In this document: positions 36,402 to 46,903 of the stretch, in pieces
How positions within the stretch are numbered: the first letter of the stretch is position 1
How the letters are laid out: each line of letters opens with the position of its first letter
Source: Bifidobacterium canis
GTDB lineage: Bacteria > Actinomycetota > Actinomycetes > Actinomycetales > Bifidobacteriaceae
DNA: 64,000 nt
NCBI RefSeq assembly: GCF_009727065.1
Contig: NZ_WNLP01000004.1
Span: forward strand, 1-64,000
Direction: 5' to 3'
Translations under genes and position numbers: made by a program
Notes under the pieces: model-generated
Databases searched by the model: none
Told to the model about the DNA's origin: nothing
The model's input: only the letters and a program-made list of their open reading frames with translations

Positions 36402-36434
36402 GTTGTGGCCGACGATATATCGTCGGCCACAATT
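36402..36434. terminator. Bidirectional hairpin between the SPFH gene and purL
   Basis: TTGTGGCCGACGATA pairs with TATCGTCGGCCACAA with almost no loop, between convergent genes. T-rich TTGTTATT follows on the + strand. Confidence 0.75.
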
Positions 36435-36461
36435 GTTATTGGCATTACCTAGAGCAGAGAA

Positions 36462-39400
36462 TCAAGCGGTGAAGTATTCCACGCCTGCTTCGAAGATCGG
36501 CTGGTAGGTGTTGCCGGGCACGTTCTTGTACAGGCCTTCGCCCGAACGCTCGGAATGACCCATCTTGCCAAACACGCGGCCATCGGGGCTGGTGATGCCT
36601 TCGATGGCGAGCAGGGAGCCGTTCGGGTTCACATCCAGATTCATGCTTGGTTGACCGTTCTCATCGACATACTGCGTGGCAATCTGACCGTTGGCGATCA
36701 ACTGGTCGAGCATATCGTCGGATGCGACGAATCGGCCCTCACCATGGGAGATGGCAATCGTGTGCATGTCGCCGACCTGCGTCTTCGACAGCCAAGGGGA
36801 GAGGTTCGACGCGACGCGCGTACGCACCAAGCGGCTCTGGTGACGGCCGATCGTGTTGAACGTCAATGTCGGGCAATCCGCATTCATCGGTACGATGTCT
36901 CCGAACGGCACCAAGCCGAGTTTGATGAGCGCTTGGAAGCCGTTGCAGATGCCGAGCATCAGACCATCACGGTTGTTCAACAGGTCACGCACGGCATCGG
37001 TGACGGCCGGTGCGCGGAAGAACGCTGTGATGAACTTCGCGGAACCATCTGGCTCATCGCCACCGGAGAAACCGCCAGGGATCATGATGATCTGGCTGTT
37101 GTGAATGGCGTCCACAAGAGCCTGCGTGGATTCGGCGACCGCGGATGGCGTCAGATTGTTGACGATCAGTGTTTGCGTTTCGGCGCCGGCACGCTCGAAG
37201 GCGGTCGCGGTGTCGTATTCGCAATTGTTGCCGGGGAACACCGGAATGATCACACGAGGCTTGGCGATCTTCGCGCCTTTGTAGGTGGTGGGGGAGGTCG
37301 TTTCGAAGGAGATCGCATCGACTGCATCATCGGCATCCGTACCTTCGCTGCGGTAGGGGAACACGGAGGCGATGCCGTTCTCCCACACATTCTGCAACTC
37401 GTTCAGATCCAAGGTCTGGCCTGCGGCATGGAACGTGTAGTCGGAGGTCGTCTCACCGATCTGCCCGCATTCGACGAGGTTGGAGACGGTCGGCAGGTTC
37501 GCAGTGTCAGACAGTTCGACGATGAACGAACCATACGCCGGAGCGAACAGATCGTCCACGCTGATCGAATCATCGAGGCTCACGCCGATCTGATTGCCCA
37601 CGCACATCTTGAACAATGCTTCGGCGGTGCCGCCATAGCCAGGTGTAGACACGGCCACAGCGTCGCCGTCATCCACCATGTTCTCGATCGCAGTGAAGAC
37701 TTCGAGCAACGAATCCTTATCCGGCGTGATGCCATCAGCCATGTAGCGTGGTGCGATGCGCACAACACGATGCCCGGCCTTCTTGAACTCAGGAGACGTG
37801 GCACGGTTCATGTTGCCGACTGCCACGGCGAAGGAGACAAGGGTCGGTGGCACGTCGAGATCCTCGAAGGAGCCAGACATCGAATCCTTGCCGCCGATCG
37901 CGCCGACGCCCAGATCCACCTGCGCCATCAATGCGCCGAGCACGGCGGCAAGAGGCTTGCCCCAGCGATCCGGTTCATCGCGCAGCTTCTCGAAATATTC
38001 CTGGAAGGTCAGGTAGGCCTTCTCATGCTCGAAACCGGCGGCCACCAGCTTCGAAAGCGATTCGACCACCGACATGTAGGCACCAGTGAACTGGTTCTTC
38101 TCCATCAGGAACGGATTGAAGCCCCAGGCCATAGCCGAAGCTGTGGTGGTCTCACCGAACACGGGGAGCTTGGCGACCATCGCCTCGGTCGGCGTGAGCT
38201 GCTTCCTGCCGCCGAACGGCATCAGCACGGTGGCTGCGCCGATCGTGGAGTCGAAACGCTCCGAAAGCCCCTTGTTGGAGGCGATGTTGATGTCGGAGAG
38301 CATCTCGTGCATGCGCTCGTTCAACGAACCGGTCGAGAACGGAGCCTGATACGCTTCCTGCTCGGCGATATGCGCATCTTGATGCTTGGCGGCACCATTG
38401 GAGGCGAGGAATTCACGAGACAGATTGACGATCGGATCGCCATTCCACTCCATGACCATGCGAGGTTCCTCGGTCACCGTGGCGATTACGGTCGCCTCAA
38501 GGTTCTCTTCGCGAGCGTACTTCAGGAATTCGTCAACATCCTCGGCGGCAACGTCAACGGCCATGCGTTCCTGAGATTCAGAAATCGCCAGCTCGGTGCC
38601 ATCCAAGCCATCGTATTTCTTCGGCACCTGGTTCAGGTCCACGTGCAGGCCGTCGGCGATCTCACCAACGGCAACCGAAACGCCACCGGCACCGAAATCG
38701 TTGCAGCGTTTGATCAGCCGGCATGCGTCGCCACGGCGGAACAGCCTTTGCAGTTTGCGCTCCACCGGAGCATTGCCCTTCTGCACTTCGGCACCATCGA
38801 GTTCAAGAGACTCAACGTTATGCGCCTTTGAAGAGCCGGTTGCGCCACCGATGCCATCGCGACCAGTGCGTCCGCCGAGCAGAATGATCTTGTCGCCCGG
38901 AGCCGGCGTTTCGCGACGCACATGGCTCGCCGGAGTCGCGCCAACCACGGCGCCGATCTCCATACGCTTGGCCACATACCCCGGATGGTAGATCTCATCG
39001 ACCTGACCGGTGGCTAAACCGATCTGATTTCCATACGACGAATAACCGTGCGCAGCCGTCGTCACGATCTTGCGCTGGGGGAGCTTACCTTCCAACGTCT
39101 CGCTTATCGGCACGCGAGGATCCGCCGCGCCGGTGACGCGCATCGCCTGATACACGTAGGAACGACCCGACAGCGGGTCACGGATGCAGCCGCCGATGCA
39201 GGTGGCCGCACCACCGAACGGTTCGATCTCGGTCGGGTGATTGTGCGTCTCGTTCTTGAACAGGAAGAGCCAATCCTCGTCTTCGCCATTGACGTCGACC
39301 TTCACCTTGACGGTGCAGGCGTTGATCTCCTCCGACTCATCAAGGCCGGTGAGCACGCCATTTTTCTTGAGCCACTTCGCGCCGATCGTGCCGACGTCCA

Positions 39401-40195
39401 TAAGGCACACCGGCTTCTCGTCACGGCCGAGCTCATGGCGCATCGCCATGTATTTGTCGAATGCGCGACGCACCACGGCATCGTCGATCGCCACGTTGTC
39501 GAGCTGCGTGCCGAACGTCGTGTGACGGCAGTGGTCGGACCAATACGTGTCGATCACCTTGATCTCGGTGATCGTCGGGTCACGCTGTTCCTTCGTGAAA
39601 TAGTCGCGCACGAACGCAAGGTCGGCCTCATCCATGGCCAATCCGCGTGCATCGATGAAATCAGCGAGCTGCTGATCATCCATCTCGCGGAATCCGTCGA
39701 TCACCTCAACCGGCTTCGGCACCGGCGCATACGTCGCCAGCGTCTCCTTCGGTTCCAGCGAAGCCTCACGAGTCTCCACAGGATTGATCACATACTTTTG
39801 ATCTGTGCAACGTCGTCGTCGCTCAGATCACCGTCAAGCACATACACGCGCGCCGAACGAACGGTCGGGCGTTCGCCTTGCGAAATCAGCTGAATGCATT
39901 CGCTTGCCGAATCCGCGCGCTGGTCGAACTGGCCAGGCAACGACTCGACCGCGAACACGGTGCTACCCGCAGTATCAGGCAGATCAATAGACACATCGTC
40001 TACCTGCGGCTCGCTGAACACGGTGGGAATCGTCTGCTCGAACAGCTCCTGACTGATTCCCTCCACGTCGTAGCGATTGATGATGCGCACGTTATCCAGC
40101 GATTCGATGCCGAGAATGGTGCGCAACTCGTTGGTCAGTTGCGTTGCCTCGACGTCAAAGCCAGGTTTCTTCTCTACATGGACGCGAAAAACCAC
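36462..40195 (-). CDS. purL: Phosphoribosylformylglycinamidine synthase, fused large form (frame interrupted)
   Basis: This enzyme turns FGAR into FGAM with glutamine and ATP. It starts at GTG 40195 (MVFRVHVEKKPGFDV) with AAGGA upstream; the N-terminal PurS-like part precedes a synthetase core (SDHCRHTTFGTQLD; ETHNHPTEIEPFGGAATC) and a C-terminal glutaminase (MIPGGFSGGDEPDG, MLGICNGFQ with Cys). The frame breaks at T run 39796-39799; one more base gives VAQIKKYVINPVETRE and a 1244-residue protein, the large-type length. It ends near a convergent hairpin and follows purC on the same strand. The break is likely a sequence error. Confidence 0.92.
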
Positions 40196-40250
40196 TGTAT
40201 TCCTTGCTCTTTCGTATAAGAATGTTGGGTGGGGTTCAAAACAACGAAGA

Positions 40251-40289
40251 TGGGGCTTGCATTGTGCATATGCTGCAATGCAAGCCCCA
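40251..40289. terminator. Hairpin between purC and purL
   Basis: GGGGCTTGCATTG (40252-40264) pairs with CAATGCAAGCCCC (40276-40288). It lies between the purC stop and the purL start, so it may attenuate or stabilise the purC-purL message. Confidence 0.6.
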
Positions 40290-40294
40290 AGCAA

Positions 40295-41047
40295 TCATTC
40301 GGCGCGTTCTACGCCTTCGTCTTCAGCGAGTTTGACCAAGCGGTCGTAAATCTCTTCATAAGCAGGAATGATATTGCCGAGATCACGGCGGAACAGGTCT
40401 TTGTCGAGATGCTCGATCTGACCGGAACCATCCTTGAGATCCCACAGACGGCAGGTGTCGGGGGTGATCTCGTCGGCGAGCAGGATCTTGCCGTCGCTCG
40501 TCTTGCCCTCTTCGATCTTGAAGTCGACGAGCTGCACGTCGATCTTCGAGAAGATGTCTTTGAGCGCATCATTGATCGCACGAGCCTGACGGGAGATCTC
40601 AGCGAGTTCGTCTTCGGAGGCGATGCCCAGCGCGATGATGCCGTCATCGTTGATGAACGGGTCGCCGAGCTCATCGGACTTCACGCAGAATTCGAGGATC
40701 GGCTTGTTGAGCTTCGTGCCCTCCTTCACGCCGTACCTCTTGGCGAACGAGCCGGCCGCCGTGTTGCGCATGATGATCTCGAGTGGATACATATCCATCT
40801 TGCGCACGAGCTGCTCGGTGTCGGAGATGCGCTTGACGAAATGCGAGTCGATGCCACGCGCCTTGAGCAGGTCGAAGATGACGGAGGTGATGTGGTTGTT
40901 GAGCTCACCCTTGCCCTCGATCTGCGCTTTCTTCGCGCCGTTTCCGGCGGTCGCCTGATTCATGTATTCGACCCACAGAATATCGGGGTCATCGGTTGCG
41001 TACAGTTTCTTGGCCTTGCCCTCGTAGAGCTTGTCCAGTTTCTGCAT
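40295..41047 (-). CDS. purC: Phosphoribosylaminoimidazole-succinocarboxamide synthase
   Basis: PurC joins CAIR and aspartate to make SAICAR. The 250-residue product has [20 protein letters not shown] at the start, [20 protein letters not shown] and TPDTCRLWD in the middle, family signatures. An AAGGCAGGA site precedes ATG. Its stop lies about 100 nt before purL on the same strand. purT lies 110 nt upstream, also the same strand, so these three genes read together. Confidence 0.95.
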   Translation of the reverse strand: MQKLDKLYEGKAKKLYATDDPDILWVEYMNQATAGNGAKKAQIEGKGELNNHITSVIFDLLKARGIDSHFVKRISDTEQLVRKMDMYPLEIIMRNTAAGSFAKRYGVKEGTKLNKPILEFCVKSDELGDPFINDDGIIALGIASEDELAEISRQARAINDALKDIFSKIDVQLVDFKIEEGKTSDGKILLADEITPDTCRLWDLKDGSGQIEHLDKDLFRRDLGNIIPAYEEIYDRLVKLAEDEGVERAE

Positions 41048-41158
41048 GTCCTGCCTTCCGTTGTCACCATTGAGTGGACACGTTCAGACTAGCAATCCAT
41101 CGCGTCAACTGTTGCGCAATGACCACTATTCATTCGCGTGTGCGAGTGCAAACATATG

Positions 41159-42438
41159 TCAATTCACACTGATGCGTAGAGTCTGCGCGACTTCGTTCGC
41201 TTTGATGCGTGCCTCGTCGATGTCTGAACCGATCGCCAACGCCACGCCCATGCGCCTGTGACCGTCGACGCGCGGTTTCGCGAAGATGCGCAGATCGGTG
41301 CCGGCGGAGGCGAGCGCGGTGTTGAGATCGGAGAACTCGACCTCGCCGTGACCTTCGACGACGATCGCGCGGCTCGCAGCACCCGCGTACTTCGGCAGAT
41401 CAAGCTGAACGTGATCTTGGGTGACCGGAATGCCGAGCACGGCGCGCGCGTGCAGGTCGAACTCGCTCAAATACTGGCTGATCATCGTCACCATGCCGGT
41501 GTCGTGCGGGCGTGGCGAGACTTCGTTGAACAGCACAGTGCCGTCTTTGAGCACGAACAGTTCGACGCCGAACACGCCCCAGGCATTGTTCGTGCCGGCA
41601 TGATCCACTAATCCTTGCACAGCTTCGATGGCGATGCGGTGAATCTCCTGCTTGCGATCCGGCTCAACGGCCGCAGGCTGCCAGGATTCACGATAATCGC
41701 CCTGTTCCTGACGCTGGCCGATCGGCTCACAGGTGACGATGCCGTGCGACGAGCTCACCGTGAGCATCGTCAACTCGTAGTCCAGATCGACGAGCTGCTC
41801 GACGATCACACGCGACACGTCTCCCTCATCGTGGGCGCGGCGACCCTGCTGCGCCTCCTGCCATGCGGCGTCGATGCCGCTCGCCTTGCGCACCACGGAC
41901 TGGCCGTGGCCGGAGGAGCTCATCACCGGCTTGACCACGCATGGGAAGCCGATGCGGGAGGCGGCCGCGCGCAGCTCGTCAAGCGAGCCGGCGAACTCAT
42001 ATTTCGTCGTCGGCAACCCGAGCTCTTCGGCGGCGAGCGTACGCAGTTTCTCGCGATCCATGCAGATCGCCGCGATCGACGCACTCGGCACCACATGGAT
42101 GCCGGCCTGTTCCGCTTCGAACAGCACGTCGGTGCGATCGCCTCTATTTCAGGAATGATGATGTCCGGCTTGACATCACCGATCAGTGTGCGCAGCGCGT
42201 CGGCGTTCGCCATGTCGAGCACGCGCGACTCGTGGGCGACCTGAGCTGCCGGCGCGCCGGAGTAGGAATCCGCCGCGCACACCCATGCGCCGAGTCTCAT
42301 CAGCGAAATCGTCACCTCTTTGCCAAGCTCGCCGGAGCCGAGCATGAGAATGCGCGTCGGATGCGAGCCAAGGGGAGTGCCCAGAGGAGTGAAAAGAAGA
42401 GAAGTGGTGGAATGTGCTGATGTTTCGCTATTCGTCAT
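41159..42438 (-). CDS. purT: Formate-dependent GAR transformylase (frame interrupted)
   Basis: PurT formylates GAR with formate and ATP, replacing the folate enzyme PurN. The N-terminus has [20 protein letters not shown] and [19 protein letters not shown], and the ATP-grasp part has [21 protein letters not shown] residues, [15 protein letters not shown] and [14 protein letters not shown]. The frame breaks near 42133; adding one base gives [16 protein letters not shown] and 426 residues. ATG 42438 starts [10 protein letters not shown]. It precedes purC on the same strand. A sequence error is the likely cause of the break. Confidence 0.9.
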
Positions 42439-42558
42439 GATTCCATTATGCATGGTTTTATTGTGCCACCGTGCGTGCCCGCGTGTGGTGAGAGCGTGCG
42501 ATATGCGAATCAATATGCGCATAGTCGAGAAAATTTATACAGTGCAACGGGTTAGATT

Positions 42559-43769
42559 ATGACTATGGGCGCACAGAGTGAAGAGAAGAACACGGCGCAG
42601 GCGACTCCGAGGGAGACTGCGGCGCAGAAGCCATTGACCATCGCCATGGTGATGGACACTTCCGGGAATCGGGGCAACGGCACCTCGAATTCGGCATTGC
42701 AATGGGCTCAGGAACTCGAGCGCCAAGGGCACACGGTGCGTCTGCTGGGCATAGGCGCCCCCGAATACCCGGCACGCATCAACAGGATTCCTCTGGTCAG
42801 CTGGATCGCATCCAAGCAGCAGATGCAGTTCGCCCAACCTAGTGCCACATTGTTCGACCGCGCATTCGACGGCGTTGACATCGTGCACATCTACACGCCG
42901 TTCAAATTCGGGCGGTACGCGTTGGCGGCGGCGCGTGAAAAGGGACTGCCGGTGACCGCCGGATTCCATGTGCAGCCGGAGAACATCATGTATTCCGCCG
43001 GACCGTTGCGCTACGTTCCCGGCATGGCCAAGTTCATCTACTGGCTGTTCCATCACTGGCTCTACCGCAATGTGGACGCCATTCACATCCCGACGAAACT
43101 CGGGCGGGAGCTGTTGCTCGATCACAATTACAACGAACCTATTTTCGTCATTTCGAACGGCTACGAGCCACGATTCGTGCCCAAAACGCAACGTGCAGGT
43201 GATGAGGCGCCGGGCAAGCCGATTCGCGTGATCGCCTCCGGGCGCCTGTCGAACGAGAAAACCACGTCGAGCTCATCGAGGCCATTTCGCGTTGCTCGCA
43301 TGCTGATGACATCGAACTGACGATCGCCGGAACCGGACCCATTCGCCATAAACTCGAACGTCTCGCCAAAAAGAAGCTGAAGAATCCCGCATCGATAGGT
43401 TTCCACAAGAACGCCACGATGCCCGCGCTGCTGCGCTCCAACGATCTGCTGGTGCACCCGTCGATCGCTGACTTGGAGTCGGTGAGCGTCATCGAAGGCA
43501 TGGCCTCCGGATTGGTGCCGGTGATCGCCGACTCCACGTTGAGTGCGGCAGGTCAGTTCTCGCTCTGCCCTGAATCGTCGTATCCGGTGAAAGACGTGGA
43601 CGCGCTCGCCAATAGCATCGACTGGTGGCTCGACCATCCAGCTGAACTCAACAAGTGGGGAGCGCAATACGCCGAGCATACAAAAGAGCATTACTCGGTG
43701 GAGTCATCAGTGCGCAAATTCGTTGCGATGGAACGTCAGGTAATAGAGAATCACCGTGATACTCGCTGA
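42559..43769 (+). CDS. Glycosyltransferase family 4 protein (frame interrupted)
   Basis: The product shows the GT-B architecture: N-terminal IAMVMDTSGNRGNGTSNSAL, VDIVHIYTPFKFGRYALAAA and GFHVQPENIMY, then a C-terminal half with HKNATMPALLRSNDLLVHPS and DLESVSVIEGMASGLVPVIA, the GT4 nucleotide-sugar EX7E-like region. The frame breaks at A run 43258-43261; one more A gives GRLSNEKNHVELIEAISRCS and 403 residues. It may glycosylate a lipid or wall component, but the sugar and acceptor are unknown. It is divergent from purT. Confidence 0.85.
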
Positions 43770-43844
43770 GAGTATTGTTCGATTTCTGCGAATTATCAGG
43801 TGATCCAGTAACTCGGTGACGCAAATTCAAATACATTAGAAAAC

Positions 43845-43886
43845 GTGTGGGTGCAGACAAATACTATATTTTGTCTGCACCCACAC
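43845..43886. terminator. Bidirectional hairpin between glycosyltransferase and aldolase genes
   Basis: GTGTGGGTGCAGACAAA (43845-43861) pairs exactly with TTTGTCTGCACCCACAC (43870-43886) between convergent genes. Confidence 0.85.
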
Positions 43887-43919
43887 TGCATTCATATGAC
43901 TGTTAGTTATTGTGCCGAT

Positions 43920-44945
43920 TCACAGCAGTTTGATGAGCTCATCCACTTCTTCATCCGTGGTCGCCCAGCTCGTGCAGATGCGCATCATCACATGGTCTGC
44001 GTCCACTTCCTCCATATAGCCGAGCTGCACGTTCTTCTCAAGCTTCTTCGCCTGCTCGTTGGTGAGCACAATGAAGATCTGATTGGTCTGCGACACGAAT
44101 TCGACGTCGTAGTTCTTCTCGAACAACACTTTGCGAATTTTGTCGGCTTCTTCGTTCGCGTGCTTGGCGAGTTTGAGGTACAGGTCGTCGGTGAACAGCG
44201 CGTCGAACTGCAGTCCGAGCAGCCACCCCTTCGCCAGCAATGCGCCATGCTGCTTGACGAGCGTTGTGAAGTTCTTCGGAGAATTGCCGCGCGGGAACAC
44301 GACCGCTTCGCCGAATATCGCACCACACTTCGTGCCGCCGATCGTGAACACGTCAGCCAGACGGGCGATATCGGGCAGCGCCACATCGTTATCGTCAGCC
44401 GTCAATGCCATGCCAAGACGCGCGCCGTCAACGAACAATGGCAGATCGTGGTCATGCGAGACCTGCGAGATCGCGGCCAGCTCCTCGCGCGTGTAGACGG
44501 TGCCGTATTCGGTGGGCTGCGAAATATACACGACGCCCGGATAGACCATGTGCTCGTGGTTGGCATCGCGCTCGAAGCTCTGGCAGTATTCGTCGAGCTG
44601 TTCGGCGGTGATCTTGCCGTTGTGCTGGGGGAGGGCGAGCACCTTGTGACCGGTCGCTTCGATGGCCCCCGCCTCGTGCACGTTGATGTGGCCGTTGCTT
44701 GCGCAGACCACGCCCGCGTATTGCGGGGTGATCGCGCTCAACACCGTCTGATTCGTCTGCGTGCCGCCCACAAGGAACCAGATGTTAGCCTTGGGATCGT
44801 CGCAAGCCTTACGGATCTTCGTTGCGGCGGAATCGCAGTATTTGTCGGCGCCGTAGCCGGGATTATGCTCATTGCCGAGCTGCTGCATCTTCTCGAGAAT
44901 CTGAGGTGCGGCGGTGGAGGAATAGTCATTGACGAAAGACAGCAT
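43920..44945 (-). CDS. Low-specificity L-threonine aldolase (PLP fold type I)
   Basis: The 341-residue product has NDYSSTAAPQILEKMQQLGN at the start, the substrate-binding DGARLGMAL (Asp173), and GGTKCGA with the PLP lysine at 206. These are marks of the aminotransferase-like threonine aldolase/beta-eliminating lyase family, which splits threonine to glycine and acetaldehyde. The N-terminal YG-KYCDSAATKIRK also fits. AGGAGA precedes ATG. Specificity (L-threonine, L-allo-threonine or other beta-hydroxy amino acids) cannot be told. Confidence 0.88.
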   Translation of the reverse strand: MLSFVNDYSSTAAPQILEKMQQLGNEHNPGYGADKYCDSAATKIRKACDDPKANIWFLVGGTQTNQTVLSAITPQYAGVVCASNGHINVHEAGAIEATGHKVLALPQHNGKITAEQLDEYCQSFERDANHEHMVYPGVVYISQPTEYGTVYTREELAAISQVSHDHDLPLFVDGARLGMALTADDNDVALPDIARLADVFTIGGTKCGAIFGEAVVFPRGNSPKNFTTLVKQHGALLAKGWLLGLQFDALFTDDLYLKLAKHANEEADKIRKVLFEKNYDVEFVSQTNQIFIVLTNEQAKKLEKNVQLGYMEEVDADHVMMRICTSWATTDEEVDELIKLL

Positions 44946-45097
44946 GTGTTTCTCCTGACGTTTGCGTATTCGTGTGACAGTCTAGCGCGCGAAATGATGC
45001 CATACCTGAGAATTGCGGCAACGGTGAACCTGCATGGATACCGCGCACATGGTTGTTACGCGCGGCAGGGTAGCCAGAGAATTCATGCGAAAACAGA

Positions 45098-45128
45098 AAA
45101 CCCGAGAAACCAAAGGAATCCCGGGTTT
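45098..45128 (-). terminator. Terminator of tRNA-His
   Basis: On the - strand, AAACCCGGG...CGGGTTT forms a hairpin and is followed by TTTCTGTTTTCG, T-rich. It lies directly past the tRNA-His 3' end. Confidence 0.6.
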
Positions 45129-45130
45129 GG

Positions 45131-45206
45131 TGGGGTGGCTAACGCGGCTCGAACGCGCGACCTTCTGAACCACAATCAGATGCTCTACCAACTGAGCTAT
45201 AGCCAC
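45131..45206 (-). tRNA. tRNA-His (anticodon GTG)
   Basis: The acceptor GTGGCTA pairs with TAGCCAC, the D arm is AGCTCAGTTGGTAGAGC, the anticodon arm CTGATTGTGGTTCAG carries GTG, and the T arm is CGCGTTCGAGCCGCG. C73 and an encoded CCA follow, and a G at -1 faces C73, the tRNA-His identity pair. Confidence 0.95.
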
Positions 45207-46025
45207 CATGTTCACGTGCTCGCTTTCGCTACACGCAACAGATGAAAACTATACACGAGGCACTCCCGAAACGCGGGTGCGGCGTGTCGGATGCATCTCA
45301 AGCGCATACAGACTATAATTAAACATAGTTCGAGGCAATGCTTAAGACAGACTCAAGAGATAATTTCAGAGAAAATTTCACAGGCTAACAGATACGCAAA
45401 GGTGCGTATGGCGCAGGGTGCGCCGATGATATGCAGATGATCAATGCAGATGTATGCAGGTGTAATGGATGATCGATCAGCTGATCAATATATCAATATT
45501 GAGTGTCGGTATTAATGACAGTGGCGAGAGAGTTGGGACGCGAGTCGCGCTGGTAGCACAGGATGATTCAGGGATTCAGGTTGGGCGCGACGAGGTTGGA
45601 ACGAGGCTGGCGAACTGGTCACCGCAAGGCGGCGGTGATGACGGATGGGTGATCGAATATATGGAATTCCGTGACGGCATGCGACGCGCACAGAAGCGCG
45701 GGAATAGATGGCTCGCATGGCTGTTGTGTCACAGAAGAGAAGCTAGACGACCCCCGGAGGTTCCTAGACACTCCGAGGGTCGTCTTTTGTCTGAGGGCGT
45801 GATATATTGAATCTTTGTGTGTGCCAGCAGTGCACCTTATGTGACAGGAGCGCTTGCTGGGATATCCTCATGGATTCGCTTGCATCACGCGCAGCAATGC
45901 GGCAGTGAGAGAACATGGGGTCATCGGGCCGGTGAACGTTGGCTGACTTTTCCGATTCGGACAAGTGGGTCACGATGATGCGGCCTCACGAAGAAGAACA
46001 TAACAAACTGAATCGGAGAATCAAG
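45207..46025. other. Long intergenic region upstream of rpsL
   Basis: About 820 nt with no convincing protein gene. It holds a TATAAT box (45314-45319) without a clear -35, a GC-rich block (about 45520-45740), and a strong hairpin with T tract (45745-45788), and then a further leader up to TTG 46026. An ORF 45469-45810 has no family likeness and overlaps the hairpin. A small RNA or regulatory leader of the str operon is possible. Confidence 0.5.
45745..45788 (+). terminator. Intrinsic terminator/attenuator upstream of rpsL
   Basis: AGACGACCCCCGGAG (45745-45759) pairs with CTCCGAGGGTCGTCT (45771-45785) with one bulge or mismatch, followed by TTTTGTCT. It is a classic intrinsic terminator with no protein gene upstream on this strand. 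Confidence 0.8.
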
Positions 46026-46397
46026 TTGCCTACTATTGAACAGCTTGTCCGCAAGGGACGCAAGGCAAAGCCGAAGAAGTCCAAGACTTTGGCACTCAAG
46101 GGCAGCCCGCTGCGTCGCGGCGTGTGCACGCGTGTTTACACCACCACCCCGAGGAAGCCGAACTCGGCACTGCGTAAGGTCGCTCGTGTTCGTCTGAGCT
46201 CCGGCATCGAAGTCACCGCATACATCCCAGGTGAAGGCCACAACCTGCAGGAGCACTCCATCGTGCTCGTGCGCGGCGGCCGTGTCAAGGATCTGCCAGG
46301 TGTTCGTTACCACATCGTTCGTGGTGCACTCGATACCCAGGGCGTCAAGGACCGCAAGCAGGGTCGTTCCCTGTACGGAGCAAAGAAGGCGAAGTAA
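46026..46397 (+). CDS. rpsL: 30S ribosomal protein S12
   Basis: S12 lies at the decoding centre of the small subunit. The 123-residue sequence starts at TTG 46026 ([15 protein letters not shown]), with CGGAGAAT upstream. It includes [33 protein letters not shown]; the Lys of TTPRKPNS (about residue 43) is the wild-type residue at the known streptomycin-resistance site. The last residues GAKKAK are typical. It begins the str operon rpsL-rpsG-fusA-tuf; rpsG starts 5 nt later. Confidence 0.96.
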   Translation: MPTIEQLVRKGRKAKPKKSKTLALKGSPLRRGVCTRVYTTTPRKPNSALRKVARVRLSSGIEVTAYIPGEGHNLQEHSIVLVRGGRVKDLPGVRYHIVRGALDTQGVKDRKQGRSLYGAKKAK

Positions 46398-46402
46398 GAG
46401 AT

Positions 46403-46873
46403 ATGTCACGTAAAGGACCTTCCAAGAAACACCAGGTGCTTCCAGATCCGATCTACGGCTCGATCGTGGTGGCACAGCTCATCAACAAGATCTTGCTTGA
46501 CGGCAAGAAGTCGATCGCGGAAGACATCGTCTACTCCGCACTCGATATGGTCAAGGAGAAGACCGACCAGGAGCCAGTCGCCGTGCTCAAGCGCGCGCTC
46601 GACAACATCCGTCCGTCTCTCGAAGTCCGCTCCCGCCGCGTCGGTGGCGCCACCTATCAGGTGCCTGTCGAAGTCAAGCCTGCTCGCGCAAACACGCTGT
46701 CGCTGCGCTGGCTGACCGACTTCTCCCGCGCTCGTCGCGAGAAGACGATGGCCGAGCGTCTCGCCAACGAGATCCTCGACGCATCCAATGGTCTCGGTGC
46801 TTCCGTCAAGCGTCGTGAAGACACCCACAAGATGGCAGAGGCCAACAAGGCCTTCGCTCATTACCGCTGGTAA
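46403..46873 (+). CDS. rpsG: 30S ribosomal protein S7
   Basis: S7 binds the 3' major domain of 16S rRNA and nucleates small-subunit head assembly. The 156-residue product has [40 protein letters not shown] and the C-terminal [19 protein letters not shown]; length and ends are standard. It lies 5 nt after rpsL and 30 nt before fusA. Confidence 0.97.
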   Translation: MSRKGPSKKHQVLPDPIYGSIVVAQLINKILLDGKKSIAEDIVYSALDMVKEKTDQEPVAVLKRALDNIRPSLEVRSRRVGGATYQVPVEVKPARANTLSLRWLTDFSRARREKTMAERLANEILDASNGLGASVKRREDTHKMAEANKAFAHYRW

Positions 46874-46903
46874 TTAGTAGTAACGAAGAGTTAAGGAAAA
46901 TAC

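Noticed and set aside
36555..38831. 758-residue open frame on the + strand opposite purL
   Set aside because: It mirrors the purL coding frame on the other strand, has no ribosome site or family likeness, and is a by-product of GC-rich codon use.
36462..40294. Separate purS-like gene before purL
   Set aside because: The two frames join into one 1244-residue protein when one base is restored at 39796-39799, the large PurL form.
43845..45245. 466-residue + frame opposite the threonine aldolase
   Set aside because: It crosses the aldolase gene, a terminator and tRNA-His, with no recognisable domain.
45469..45810. 113-residue frame upstream of rpsL
   Set aside because: It runs through an intrinsic terminator, has odd composition and no family likeness.
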